Source: UBA11574 sp963752565 (GTDB lineage Bacteria > Desulfobacterota > Desulfobacteria > Desulfobacterales > UBA11574). From it: a stretch of 64,000 bases of DNA. The stretch is taken from contig CAVVZC010000017.1 in the NCBI GenBank assembly GCA_963752565.1, forward strand, positions 1-64,000. Reading direction: 5' to 3'. The notes beneath the pieces are model-generated. The model searched no databases. It worked only from the letters and a program-made list of their open reading frames with translations, and was not told the DNA's origin. This document shows positions 52,101 through 61,630 of the stretch, piece by piece. The position numbers and the translations under genes were made by a program. Numbering within the stretch: the first letter of the stretch is position 1; every line of letters starts with the position of its first letter.

Positions 52101-52213
52101 ACCCCAAAAAGATAAAGACATCGAACGTACAGATTTTTATAAAATGGGTCGTTTTGATACTTCTGGCCCTGGTGCTTGTGGCGTATATTTTTCGGCAGCT
52201 GTCCTGGACTTGA
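52097..52213 (+). CDS. 38-residue single-pass membrane protein
   Basis: MNPKKIKTSNVQIFIKWVVL then ILLALVLVAYIFRQLSWT. One TM helix with a basic N-terminus. The ATG overlaps the stop of the preceding pseudogene by 4 nt, indicating former translational coupling. No family known. Confidence 0.45.
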   Translation: MNPKKIKTSNVQIFIKWVVLILLALVLVAYIFRQLSWT

Positions 52214-52313
52214 GCTTTTAAACGAGGTATAGGACCTGAATCTTGCATGAAAATAGATGAAACTGCAGCGAACATATAATGCTGAAACAAAGCCGAAAAG
52301 AGAGATAGACATC

Positions 52314-53382
52314 ATGACCAAAGTAATGATTCATCCTGCCAGCTATGAGAATGTCCGTCAGGCCGTGGACAGGGCCTTTGAACACTTTCCATTGAAATTA
52401 CAGGGAAAACGCGTCTTAATAAAACCCAATGTTCTCCGGGCTTCCCAATGGAATGAAGGCATCGTTACCCATCCTGCTGTCCTGAAAGCGGTGGTGAAAA
52501 AAGTAGAATCAATGGACCCCTGCATCCATCGTTGTGGGAGACAATCCCGGACTGTTCAACTATGGAGCAAACGAGGAAAGTTTTGAAAAAACAGGATTGA
52601 TGGACGCAGCCTGCGGTCATTACGAGAATATCGGGAATGATTCCGTGAAGGTCGGTTTCAATCCCGATTTTTTATCCGCGGTCAGTCTCTCCCAGGCTGT
52701 AGTGGACGCCGATATCATCATCAGTCTGCCGAAATTCAAAACCCACGGATTAACCGTCATCACCGGTGCCATCAAAAACAGTTACGGTTTTTTGCCGGGT
52801 GCACAGAAGGCCAACCTGCACAAGATAGCAGGGAGCCCACAGCGTTTCCATGAAATGCTTGTGGATGTGTTTCAACTCCGGGTGCCCGACCTGTTCCTTG
52901 TGGATGCCGTGGTCGGCATGGAAGGCAACGGCCCGGCATCACCAGATTTAAGAGACATCGGTCTGATTCTGGCCTCCGACAACGGCGTAGCACTGGATGC
53001 GGTTATTGCCACGATGATGGGATGTGAACCCGGCTTGTTGCGATTCCTTCAGAAGGCAAAGGAAATAGGGTTAGGGGACTATGATCTCGAGAAAATTGAA
53101 ATACTTGGGGAATTGAAGCCACTGCCTGATTTCAAAATTCCGCCCCTCGGCGGTGAAGCGATTATGCACAATGAGACCATACAGGGAATGCTCCTTGATC
53201 GAACCCTTTTGCGACCCCAGGTTGATTCTCACTTGTGCACTGCCTGTGGTACATGTATTGATCAGTGTCCGGTGTCGGCCCTTTTAATGGATGAGGATAT
53301 CCCCCAAGTGGATGCTGAGACGTGCATTACCTGTTTTTGCTGTCAGGAAATATGTCCTGAAAAAGCCATTGCTTTAAAGTAA
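52314..53382 (+). pseudogene. DUF362 protein with C-terminal 2x[4Fe-4S] ferredoxin domain, one frameshift
   Basis: The start (MTKVMIHPASYENVRQAVDR, LIKPNVLRASQWNEGIVTHP) and the rest (VVGDNPGLFNYGANEESFEK, LPKFKTHGLTVITGAIKNSY) belong to one DUF362 protein. The ferredoxin end carries two clusters: CTACGTCIDQCP and CITCFCCQEICP. The frame shifts by one base at ~52519-52524 (GGACCCCTGCATCC). Everything else is intact, so a sequencing indel or a very recent mutation is likely. The family is widespread in anaerobes, with an unknown redox role. Confidence 0.8.
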
Positions 53383-53439
53383 AGACAACAGAAAGCCCTG
53401 AGTGTATCGCTACAAGATACCCTGAATCGATTATATTTT

Positions 53440-54075
53440 TCAATGGAGATCAAATTTGTCTTCGAGCAATTTTGCGAATTGGCGTTGATACGGTCTAATC
53501 TTTTTTAAAAAAAGAGCGCATTCGTCACAAAAATTCATACCTCTCCCGTCGATAATAGCTCGAACATAACCCAAATTTCCAAATTTGTTGAATTCTCCCC
53601 TGCTCATGGGGCACAACGAACCATCCTTGGCCGATTTGTAAGATGCATGGTCGGTTAACCCAAAATTATGTCCCACTTCATGCAGAGATACCTTTATGGT
53701 TCTGTCGACATATAAGTCATAGTCTGCTTCAGTGGTGACGTCAGACGGTTCGAGTCGTTTGGTAGAAACGACGGCAACATCATTCATAGCGTTTTTGCCG
53801 CCAAAAATGGTATTGTAAAACTCATCTTCATCTTGCGTTGTTAAATCCGCATCGGTGATTCCCAAAATATGTCCGCCAATTTCTTCATGAAGTATCATTG
53901 TCAACAAAAGCGCATCAATAGTATCAACAGCGGGTGCTTCATGATGGAATATATTGAATTCCTTTATCATTCCCCGAAAGGATTCCAAAATCTTTTCCCC
54001 GATCTCTTTGAGGCTGCTGTACGTCATACACTCGCCGATGCGAACAATGTTTATTTCAGATATATGTTCAAGCAT
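53440..54075 (-). CDS. amzA: archaemetzincin-like zinc metalloprotease
   Basis: 211 residues ending in the archaemetzincin signature: zinc site and catalytic Glu in VSLHEVGHNFGLTDH, then the second metal motif with GSLCPMSRG and NFCDECA. Upstream are MILHEEIGGHILGITDADLT and VAVVSTKRL. Family aminopeptidase activity is shown only for some eukaryotic members. The ATG at 54075 has GGAG 8 nt ahead; the frame extends to a TTG at 54102. Monocistronic. Confidence 0.85.
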   Translation of the reverse strand: MLEHISEINIVRIGECMTYSSLKEIGEKILESFRGMIKEFNIFHHEAPAVDTIDALLLTMILHEEIGGHILGITDADLTTQDEDEFYNTIFGGKNAMNDVAVVSTKRLEPSDVTTEADYDLYVDRTIKVSLHEVGHNFGLTDHASYKSAKDGSLCPMSRGEFNKFGNLGYVRAIIDGRGMNFCDECALFLKKIRPYQRQFAKLLEDKFDLH

Positions 54076-54275
54076 TTTAATAACTCCAAAAAACTGATCC
54101 AACGTGTCTTGTCCGATGTATGTCGTGTTTTTGATTCACTCCCTTATTATAGCATATTTTTCAATATTATACAAAATTAAGAAACATCAGAATGATAACA
54201 AACAACTGAACCATTGGCAGGTAATGAAAAAACGATCTGCTTGACTTTGTTTTCACCCAATGTCAAATTGAAATT

Positions 54276-55140
54276 ATGACATCACACGGGTTCCAAATTT
54301 CAGAATTGCCTGAACTCAACACGCCTATTTTAATTGCGGGATTTGGGGGATGGGGAAACGCCCTGGATATTTCACGGGGAGTGGCCGCATATTTGATCCG
54401 CAAACTCGAGGCCCGAATGTTTGCGAGCATCGATCCGGATGTTTTTTTTCGCTATGATGTCCTTCGTCCGGAAGTCGATATCAAAGACGGGGCAATGGTA
54501 CGGTTTGATCCACCCGGTGGATCGATTTATGCCGCCCACCTCGACGCCGGCCCATAACGATCTTGTTGTTTTAGAAGCAGACGAACCCAACCTTCAGTGG
54601 AATCGTTTTGCAAAAGAGCTGTTTTCACTTTGTCGAAAGCTTGGCGTCAAAACCGTCATTACCCTCGGCAGTATGTATGACAATGTCCTTCATTCAGACC
54701 GGATCATATCGGGTATCGCTTCACACGAAGACGTCCTTTCCAGGCTGAAACAAAAAGGCGTCATTCCCGTCTCCTATCAGGGGCCCGGTGCAGTTCATTC
54801 CGCGCTTCAGTTTGAAGGTGTCAAACAGGGTTTTCAATGTATCAGCCTGTGGTGTCACTGTCCATATTATTTGCAGAATACCAAACATTACGGACTGTTG
54901 TCCCATTTGGCCAGTGTTTTGTCTTTTCTGGGTGAATTCAAACTGGACACCCAAGACCTTGAAACGCGCTGGAAAGCCATTGAAAGTCAGATCGGAGAGA
55001 TTATCGAAAACAGCGGTGAACTCCAGGCCATGATCGATGATATCCGCAAGGCCAAATTGCGCGGAACCTGGCAAAATCTAGAAAAATCCACCAAAGGTGA
55101 AAAGGTTATCGATTTAAGGGATTTTCTACCGCCGCGCTAA
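54276..55140 (+). pseudogene. PAC2-family protein, one frameshift
   Basis: MTSHGFQISELPELNTPILI, AGFGGWGNALDIS and ASIDPDVFFRYDVLRPEVDI start a PAC2 (proteasome-assembly-chaperone-like) protein. It continues in another frame from ~54540 with NDLVVLEADEPNLQWNRFAK, TVITLGSMYDNVLHSD, GPGAVHSALQFEG and WCHCPYYLQ. The break is at ~54535-54548 near GCCGCCCACCTCGACGCCGG. Only one shift is needed. The function in bacteria is unknown. The 3' end overlaps livM convergently by 35 bp. Confidence 0.78.
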
Positions 55141-56032
55141 TTGTTTTTCTCCGTCTGAAATCTATTCCCTGATAGAAAGCCGCGCCCAATAGAATCAAAC
55201 CGAACCAGGCGTGGTTGAAGCCTTCAAATTTTGTCCAAATGACTTCTTCTGCTGCAGTAATGAGCAGAACCCCAAGCAGCGGACCCAGTATGCCTCTTAC
55301 CGGTACAACTCGCGAAGCCAGCAGGGCTGTGATGCTGAGTGCCAGGCTGAATCCGGAAACCGGACTCACGTGAGAGGTCCTTGCAAGGTGGAGCACACCG
55401 GCCATGCACGCGGGGATGGCGGCAGTCATCAAACACAGGATTTTCACTGTTCGCGTGGGAATGCCGATGGCTTCTGCCGCCTCCTCGCTGGCTTCCGTCT
55501 CTTTGGAATAGAGTCCCCAGCGGGATCGAGAAAAAAGCGCATGACATGCTGCGGTTGCCAAAAGCAGAAACGCGGCCAGAAGATTACAGTGAAGCTTGGA
55601 TATGGGTTCAGGGATATAAAGTCCGGCGGAACCTCCGGTTATGCTCTCCAGTGTTTCGAAAAGTCTTTGAAAAATAATAAGTATACCCAGAGTGGCAAGG
55701 GAATAGTAGCCATGGTTCAGTCCGGCCATAAGAAGAGTGACCATTAGTGATCCCACGAAACTCAGTGTTACGGACAGGATAAACGCCGGAAAAAAAGAAA
55801 GACCTTTTGAGATAGCGATTCCGAAACAGTATGCGCCCAACCCGAAAAAAACTGCATGCCCCAGGCTGATAAGTCCCAGAGAACGTCCCGGGATATCATA
55901 GGATACAGCCATTGTGCCATTAATGATGAGTGAAAAAACGAAAATGCCGACGTATCCTTTACTGAAGACGGCGGAAGATAGCAACAAAGCAGTCAAGATT
56001 ATGATTGAAAAAGACATTTGCCATGGTTTCAT
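55106..56032 (-). CDS. livM: branched-chain amino-acid type ABC transporter permease LivM
   Basis: 308 residues, about nine TM helices, with family motifs GTMAVSYDIPGRSLGLISLGHA, FGLGAYCFG and TGGSAGLY. It forms the channel with LivH. Start overlaps the livH stop by 4 nt. The expected ATPase genes livG and livF do not follow; instead the convergent PAC2 gene begins. Confidence 0.85.
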   Translation of the reverse strand: MKPWQMSFSIIILTALLLSSAVFSKGYVGIFVFSLIINGTMAVSYDIPGRSLGLISLGHAVFFGLGAYCFGIAISKGLSFFPAFILSVTLSFVGSLMVTLLMAGLNHGYYSLATLGILIIFQRLFETLESITGGSAGLYIPEPISKLHCNLLAAFLLLATAACHALFSRSRWGLYSKETEASEEAAEAIGIPTRTVKILCLMTAAIPACMAGVLHLARTSHVSPVSGFSLALSITALLASRVVPVRGILGPLLGVLLITAAEEVIWTKFEGFNHAWFGLILLGAAFYQGIDFRRRKTISAAVENPLNR

Positions 56033-56880
56033 TGTCGCCTCCCGCCTCTTTTGAGCACCAGGTAAACGACCAGAAGACTGTATACAACGGTGTCCGTTGA
56101 CGTATACGCAAACAAAACGCCTGCAAACGACTCTATAAATCCCAGAACCAGACCGGCGACGGCCGGACCCCGGAGGTTTCCCATGCCTCCGGCCACCACG
56201 ATAAAGAGCGCTTTAAGGGTCAGATCAATCCCTTCTCTGGGGCCCAGAGGATACAGGGACGAATAAAAAATACCCGCCACCCCGGCCAGGATCGTGGCAA
56301 GGCCCAGGGCGCTCATGGATGTGAAACCGGGATTAATACCGTAAAGGGATGCAGCCTCTTTGTCCTGTGCCAGAGCTCGCATGGACCTTCCCAGGTCGGT
56401 TTTTTTCAGAAAAAGGGTGGAAAGACCGATGGTGACAGCCGCCATTCCCAGTAGAATCGCTCTCAGACCCGGAATTTTCAGGCCCATAAGATTAAAGGTG
56501 GGGAAGATAATATTGGTCGAAATGGGTTCCCAGCCCTGCCACCACACAAACAGGTCCTCCAGGATAAGTGCCAATCCCAGACTTGCGATCAGAGATGTTA
56601 CAACGCCGGCGGACTGGGAAAGATTGCGAAACGGTACCACAATGATCAAATGCAAAAGGAATCCAAACCCGATAAAAATCGGTGTCGCCAAAGCACAAAA
56701 AGTCCATGGCGAAAAGGGATATAGAACCAGGGACTTTTTATAGAGAATCGCCGCCAGCACTGCCAGGCTTCCGTGGGCAAGGTTGAGGACCCCCATGATC
56801 CCAAATGCCAAGGAAAGTCCTACAGCCAGTAAAGCATATACGCCACCCAGGAAAAGGCCGCTGATGAGAACCTGAATCAC
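56029..56880 (-). CDS. livH: branched-chain amino-acid type ABC transporter permease LivH
   Basis: 283 residues: VIQVLISGLFLGGVYALLAV at the start, FGIMGVLNLAHGSL, and the C-terminal GMGNLRGPAVAGLVLG cytoplasmic coupling region. The GTG at 56880 is taken because homology starts exactly there and it is 13 nt after the livJ stop; the frame extends into livJ without merit. Confidence 0.87.
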   Translation of the reverse strand: MIQVLISGLFLGGVYALLAVGLSLAFGIMGVLNLAHGSLAVLAAILYKKSLVLYPFSPWTFCALATPIFIGFGFLLHLIIVVPFRNLSQSAGVVTSLIASLGLALILEDLFVWWQGWEPISTNIIFPTFNLMGLKIPGLRAILLGMAAVTIGLSTLFLKKTDLGRSMRALAQDKEAASLYGINPGFTSMSALGLATILAGVAGIFYSSLYPLGPREGIDLTLKALFIVVAGGMGNLRGPAVAGLVLGFIESFAGVLFAYTSTDTVVYSLLVVYLVLKRGGRRQ

Positions 56881-56893
56881 TTTATAATTGCTT

Positions 56894-58102
56894 TTACTTC
56901 TTTGAACCCGGATAACGATGCCGGGCGGTGGCGACCTCCGGCGGCCAGACAATGTTGTACTGCCCGCCGATAATCTGGGATGGATAGGTATTGATGGTTC
57001 CCACACCGTTTTCGGCAAAGCTCACTACGCCGCCGACAGTCATGATCTTGAGTTGTTTTAAGGTTCTCATAAGTTTTTCCCTGTCAAGACTTCCGGCCCT
57101 TTCAATTGCCTGGGTCGCTGCTTCAAATGCCATCATGTAAGCCGGCGCCCATGGAAAGTCATCGAGGCTGATTCCGGAACGCTCCATAACCTCTGTAAAT
57201 AGGGCCGGATTTCCGTAATTCATTCCCTGGGTCCAGTAGGACTGTCCGATGACGCCTTCTGCACCGCCACCCAGGCCCTTTTTGAAGACACCGCCGTGGT
57301 GGATGACGTGAAATTCTTTGGGGCTCAGGCCCAGTTCTCTGGCCTGGCGCATAAATGCAATGGAAAACGGCACGTTGGCTGAAACAAAAACGATATCCGG
57401 GGATTTTTTCTGGATCTTTACTATGGCTGCGGTAAAATCGTGGGTATTCGCCGGAAGTACGTTGAGGGAAACTTCTTTTAGTCCCGCTGAATCCGCCAGC
57501 TTTTTAGCCCCGCGATACACGCCCTGAGGGTGAAGGGTATCTTCGACAACGAAGGCAACGGTTTTGGCCCATCCTTCAACCTTGATCATGTCCCAGTACC
57601 TGTGGGTGTATCTGGGGGCCGCATCAATGACGCAGACAATCCATTTGAAACCGCGATTGTATATTTTGTGGGAATTTGCGCAAATGGCAATAAATGGCAC
57701 CTTGTTTTCTTCTGCAGCCACACTGGCGGCAAACGTCACCGGACTGGAATAGGGTCCCAGCAGAATATCCGCTTTGTCCACGGAAATCAGCCTTTCGTAA
57801 AACTTTCGGGCGGTGGGACCGTCGCTTTTGTCATCATATACGATGAATTTAACGGGAAGTCTGGTCCCGGATGATTTGACATATATCCCCCCCCGGCTGT
57901 TGATGGTCGTTGCATACGCTTCCATTAACTTTTTAAAAGGTCCTATTTCCGTGGAAAATTTACCGCTCATGGAAACCGTTGCCCCGATTCGAATTTCTTT
58001 GGGTGATTCGGCGAATGTGGTTTTTGAAAAAAGAATAATTATTCCGAGTGCTAAAATGGTGATGAACGATAAAAATAATACGCGATTTTTATAGGTCTTC
58101 AT
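56894..58102 (-). CDS. livJ: periplasmic substrate-binding protein, Liv/amide family
   Basis: 402 residues with a signal peptide (RVLFLSFITILALGIIILFS, cut near TFA-ES) and the type I periplasmic fold: EIRIGATVSMSGKFSTEIG, DILLGPYSSPVTFAASVAAE, PDIVFVSANVPFSIAFMRQA, YMMAFEAATQAIERAG. Ligand probably an amino acid, amide or urea-like compound. GAGGGGGA precedes the ATG; a terminator-like hairpin ends only ~5 nt before that site. Confidence 0.87.
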   Translation of the reverse strand: MKTYKNRVLFLSFITILALGIIILFSKTTFAESPKEIRIGATVSMSGKFSTEIGPFKKLMEAYATTINSRGGIYVKSSGTRLPVKFIVYDDKSDGPTARKFYERLISVDKADILLGPYSSPVTFAASVAAEENKVPFIAICANSHKIYNRGFKWIVCVIDAAPRYTHRYWDMIKVEGWAKTVAFVVEDTLHPQGVYRGAKKLADSAGLKEVSLNVLPANTHDFTAAIVKIQKKSPDIVFVSANVPFSIAFMRQARELGLSPKEFHVIHHGGVFKKGLGGGAEGVIGQSYWTQGMNYGNPALFTEVMERSGISLDDFPWAPAYMMAFEAATQAIERAGSLDREKLMRTLKQLKIMTVGGVVSFAENGVGTINTYPSQIIGGQYNIVWPPEVATARHRYPGSKK

Positions 58103-58124
58103 TTTTTTCCCCCTCAATAAAAAA

Positions 58125-58149
58125 GGACCATCCCGAGTCGGGATGGCCC
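58125..58149 (-). terminator. terminator/attenuator directly ahead of livJ
   Basis: On the minus strand GGGCCATCCCGA and TCGGGATGGTCC pair across a 1-3-nt centre, followed by TTTTTTATT. It ends the FKBP transcript, but because livJ's ribosome site lies just beyond the U-tract it can also act as an attenuator for livJHM. Confidence 0.75.
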
Positions 58150-58328
58150 TATGGCTTGAGCATAACTCGTCAATATCCGTTCCAAATTTTAGGCAACTGT
58201 TACATCATGACATATCCATTGTCAATGAATAACTAAATTTTTTTCCGTGAAAGCACCCATCTTAGTTGATCGAAACAAAGTTTGCCGTATCGATTCAACA
58301 GATCAGCTGGACCCGCTTCAATCAACCG

Positions 58329-58823
58329 TTAACATTTGGAATTTGAAGAACAATTACAGCCTGAACCGCAGGCAGTCGGAGCTTGGGTGGGGGTGCTGCT
58401 GATGCCCTTCACTTCAATTTCAAAGGTCAATGATTCACCGGCTAAAGGGTGGTTCAAATCCATGGTCAATTTTTCATCATCCACATGGGTTATTCGAGCG
58501 GGGACCTGACGTCCTTCCGGGGTGTGGAGTCCCACCGTCATACCGACCTGAGGATTCATTTCAGGCGGCACGTCTGATCTGGGAAATGATTGGGTAAGGT
58601 TTTCGTCTTTATGACCGTAAGCATCTTCCGGCTGGAGGGTAAAAACCTTTTTGTCATTTACGGCCATTCCCAAAAGTTCTTTTTCAAACCCTTTGATCAA
58701 CTGACCTGCACCCAATTGTATTTCAAGAGGCTGACGTCCTTGACTGGTGTCGAATACCTCTCCGTTTTGCAATGATCCTTTGTAGTCCACACTGACAAAC
58801 ATTCCGTTTTCAACTTTTTCCAC
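58329..58823 (-). CDS. slyD: FKBP-type peptidyl-prolyl isomerase, SlyD type
   Basis: 164 residues: FVSVDYKGSLQNGEVFDTSQ, GAGQLIKGFEKELLGM in the FKBP part, the inserted IF chaperone domain (EDAYGHKDENLTQSFPRSDV), MDLNHPLAGESLTFEIEV, and a Cys-rich metal-binding tail (ACGSGCNCSSNSKC). It is a cytosolic folding helper and metallochaperone, possibly for nickel. The start is GTG at 58823 with AAAGGAG; the frame is open 33 nt upstream. Confidence 0.9.
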   Translation of the reverse strand: MEKVENGMFVSVDYKGSLQNGEVFDTSQGRQPLEIQLGAGQLIKGFEKELLGMAVNDKKVFTLQPEDAYGHKDENLTQSFPRSDVPPEMNPQVGMTVGLHTPEGRQVPARITHVDDEKLTMDLNHPLAGESLTFEIEVKGISSTPTQAPTACGSGCNCSSNSKC

Positions 58824-59016
58824 AATGTTCTCCTTTAATTTGAATTTATAATTCACTAAACCTATACATTAAAATATCCAAGTCAAGTCAGATATTTTTT
58901 TGCTAATGAACACTTGTTTCTCTGAGTCAGAAAAATGCGGATAATATCACTTCGAAGATGCCGCTTTTAAAAGACCCCGTCTGCGGTGCGGTGAAAGGGC
59001 TTGCCCGGGTGGGAAA

Positions 59017-59847
59017 CTATATCACTCCGCGATAATATGCAAACCGCTGGGCATAGGGCTTGAAGGTTTTCGTAAGAAAAGATTTTTCCCGACTGGATAA
59101 AGGTTTTAAATCTCGGCCAGAATCGGCCAGAATTTTTACTTCTCCTGGGTTTGAGCAGCCCACGATCGCTATTGAAATGTCATGGGAAAGGGCATATTGA
59201 ATCAAAAGTTCCGGTGTGATGCCGTATTTTGCGTGAATATAGTGAGATGCACCCAGAACCTTCATTCCAATAACGGCAATTCCTTTTTGATTTGCTACAG
59301 GTAGTGTTGAGGTCAAAAAACCACCTATTATTTCTTCCACCGGATTGACCGGCATCATGACAGAATCCACCGGCCAATTTTGTAACGCCATTGTCAGAAC
59401 GTCGGGGTCGTGATGACCGGTTACGCCGATGAAGCGGACCTTCCCTGATAATTTGGCTTCTATAAATGCTTCCAGTGCGCCTCCAGGGGCAGAAATCAAC
59501 TCAATGTCTTCTACGGTTCGAACGTCGTGGATCTGCCACAAATCAAGGTAATTCGTCCCAAGACGTGAAAAAGACGCTTCAAGGTCGGCCAAAGCCCCTT
59601 CTTTGTCCCGGCTGGCCGATTTACTCGTTTGAAAAATTTCAGCCCGTATTTCCGGAAACTCACTCCACACTGAACCATAGTAAAGTTCACTGTCGGAATA
59701 TACCCTGGCCGAATCAAAATAAGAAATTCCATTGTCAATGGCCGCCAAAATGACGTCACGGGCCTGAGAGTTTAGGGCATGGGTTCTGAGAATGCCTTCG
59801 CCGCCGAGACCGACCTTGCCGAGTTTTTTTATCAGGTTTATCATCAT
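59017..59847 (-). CDS. aldo/keto reductase
   Basis: 276 residues of a TIM barrel NADPH oxidoreductase. The tetrad is visible: Asp in ISYFDSARVY, Tyr in DSELYYG, Lys in FQTSKSASRD, His in LWQIHDVRT. VIGMKVLGASHYI and ALSHDISIAIVGCSNPGEV are typical of the YdhF/ferredoxin-like AKR branch without the C-terminal ferredoxin. The substrate is unknown. Confidence 0.85.
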   Translation of the reverse strand: MMINLIKKLGKVGLGGEGILRTHALNSQARDVILAAIDNGISYFDSARVYSDSELYYGSVWSEFPEIRAEIFQTSKSASRDKEGALADLEASFSRLGTNYLDLWQIHDVRTVEDIELISAPGGALEAFIEAKLSGKVRFIGVTGHHDPDVLTMALQNWPVDSVMMPVNPVEEIIGGFLTSTLPVANQKGIAVIGMKVLGASHYIHAKYGITPELLIQYALSHDISIAIVGCSNPGEVKILADSGRDLKPLSSREKSFLTKTFKPYAQRFAYYRGVI

Positions 59848-60019
59848 TGATGTCCCTTTTGGCCGACTACACCTTATCCGCTTTGCTGAAACTTGACGAA
59901 CTCGTAAAAAGTTTTTTGTGCGCGATATCTAAATCTATTACTGAAATAAGTTGACAAGCAAGTTAAATCTTTTGAAAATATAATCGGATACCTAAAATCT
60001 GCAATTGCCGATTTCGCCG

Positions 60020-60130
60020 CAGTTGCAAGTTGAGCTTGCGAAATCCCGCTTGCGGGGGCGCAGGGCGTGAAGCTGTAATAAGCTACCGCGAACGCCCTGT
60101 AACACAGTCCCGCCATAGGCGGGATGAAAG
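60020..60130 (+). repeat. dispersed palindrome-bearing repeat, copy 2
   Basis: Shares TGCAAGTTGAGC, GAAATCCCGCTTG, GCGGGGGC and TCCCGCCATAGGCGGGAT, in order, with the minus strand of 32560-32690. A third, partial relative is the first hairpin after glk. A frame crossing it has no protein character. Confidence 0.5.
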
Positions 60131-60353
60131 CGATGATCCCGAAGGGTGAAAAATTTTGAGACATTCGTAAACGTCGATACACAGCAATAAAGTGTATTCA
60201 GTCTACCTTGAAATCGGGCCTATCTATTCATAAATATTGTTTATATTATCCTTTTCAAAAATTTTCATGCAGTTTTTAGGGAATATGAAAAAGGGCATTT
60301 ATTGATACGTCGAGTTTTTAAATGAATATTTCTCTCCAAAGAAGGGCTGAGAC

Positions 60354-61595
60354 ATGATCATCCAAAGTGTGGCCGGGCTTTTTGTTTTTTCAGGCATTGC
60401 CTGGTTGATCAGCGAAAACCGAACACAGGTTAAAATTAAACTGGTCATTGTCGGCATTGCTATTCAGCTGGTGATCGGATTCATTTTGTTGAAGTTGCCT
60501 GTTTTTAGAAGTTTTTTCATTTCGTTGAATCATTTGGTCCTTTCACTTGAAGCATCGACCAAAGCCGGAACATCCATGGTATTCGGATATCTTGGAGGCG
60601 GGAACTTGCCGTTTATTGAAAAATTTCCTGGATCCAGTTTTATTTTAGCTTTCCAGGCCCTTCCTTTGATTCTTGTTATCAGTGCACTCTCTTCACTTTT
60701 GTTTTACTGGAAAGTGTTGCCCCTGGTGGTCAGGTCATTTTCATACGCGCTGCAAAAAACCCTGGGGTTGGGAGGTGCAGAGGGACTCGGTGTTTCTGCA
60801 AACATATTTGTCGGCATGGTGGAATCCCCACTTTTTATTCGCCCCTATTTGGGGGAAATGACCCGGAGCGAAATTTTTACACTGATGACTTCGGGCATGG
60901 CCACCATCGCCGGTACTGTAATGGTGCTGTATGCCAGCATTTTAAGCAAGGCCATACCCGATATTATGGGCCATATACTGATGGCTTCCATTATCAGTGT
61001 CCCTGCAGCCATCACGATTTCAAAAATCATGATACCCGAAACCGGAGAACGCACGTCAGGCGAGTTAACACCTCCTGAACCGGCGCTAAGTGCAATGGAC
61101 GCCATCACCAAGGGAACTATTCAGGGTGTACAGCTTTTAATCAATGTTATTGCCATGCTCATCGTTCTTGTGGCGCTGGTCCATCTTTTAAATTTAATGC
61201 TCGGAATTTTGCCTGATATCGGTGGACATCCCGTAAGTTTGCAGCGGGTTTTGGGACTGATTATGGCACCGGTGGTCTGGCTTATGGGTGTCCCCTGGAA
61301 AGAGGCCCCCATTGCGGGCGCGCTGATGGGAACCAAGACGGTTCTGAACGAATTCCTGGCCTATCTGGACATGAGCCGTCTGCCACAGGGAACGTTGAAC
61401 CCCAAAAGCCTGATCATTATGACATATGCCATGTGTGGATTTGCCAATCCCGGCAGTCTGGGCATTATGATCGGTGGTATGGGGACAATGGCTCCGGGAA
61501 AGCGGGACGAAATCGTTTCTTTAGGACTTCGCTCCATCATTGCCGGTACACTGGCCACCTGTATGACCGGAGCAGTGGTCGGAATTATCGGATGA
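60354..61595 (+). CDS. concentrative nucleoside transporter (CNT/NupC family)
   Basis: 413 residues with about 10 TM segments. Typical pieces: FVFSGIAWLISENRTQVKIK, VVRSFSYALQKTLGLGGAEG, SANIFVGMVESPLFIRPYL (transport site), GTVMVLYASIL, and TKTVLNEFLAYLDM, YAMCGFANPGSLGIMIGG in the C-terminal core. Brings in nucleosides with Na+ or H+. GAAGGGCTGAGAC precedes the ATG. Single gene. Confidence 0.9.
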   Translation: MIIQSVAGLFVFSGIAWLISENRTQVKIKLVIVGIAIQLVIGFILLKLPVFRSFFISLNHLVLSLEASTKAGTSMVFGYLGGGNLPFIEKFPGSSFILAFQALPLILVISALSSLLFYWKVLPLVVRSFSYALQKTLGLGGAEGLGVSANIFVGMVESPLFIRPYLGEMTRSEIFTLMTSGMATIAGTVMVLYASILSKAIPDIMGHILMASIISVPAAITISKIMIPETGERTSGELTPPEPALSAMDAITKGTIQGVQLLINVIAMLIVLVALVHLLNLMLGILPDIGGHPVSLQRVLGLIMAPVVWLMGVPWKEAPIAGALMGTKTVLNEFLAYLDMSRLPQGTLNPKSLIIMTYAMCGFANPGSLGIMIGGMGTMAPGKRDEIVSLGLRSIIAGTLATCMTGAVVGIIG

Positions 61596-61630
61596 ATTTC
61601 AAAGCGCTTTGTGCTTGAAGCATTTAGAGG

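Noticed and set aside
59874..60182. 102-codon minus-strand frame upstream of the aldo-keto reductase
   Set aside because: It lies wholly on repeat DNA with no protein-like pattern.
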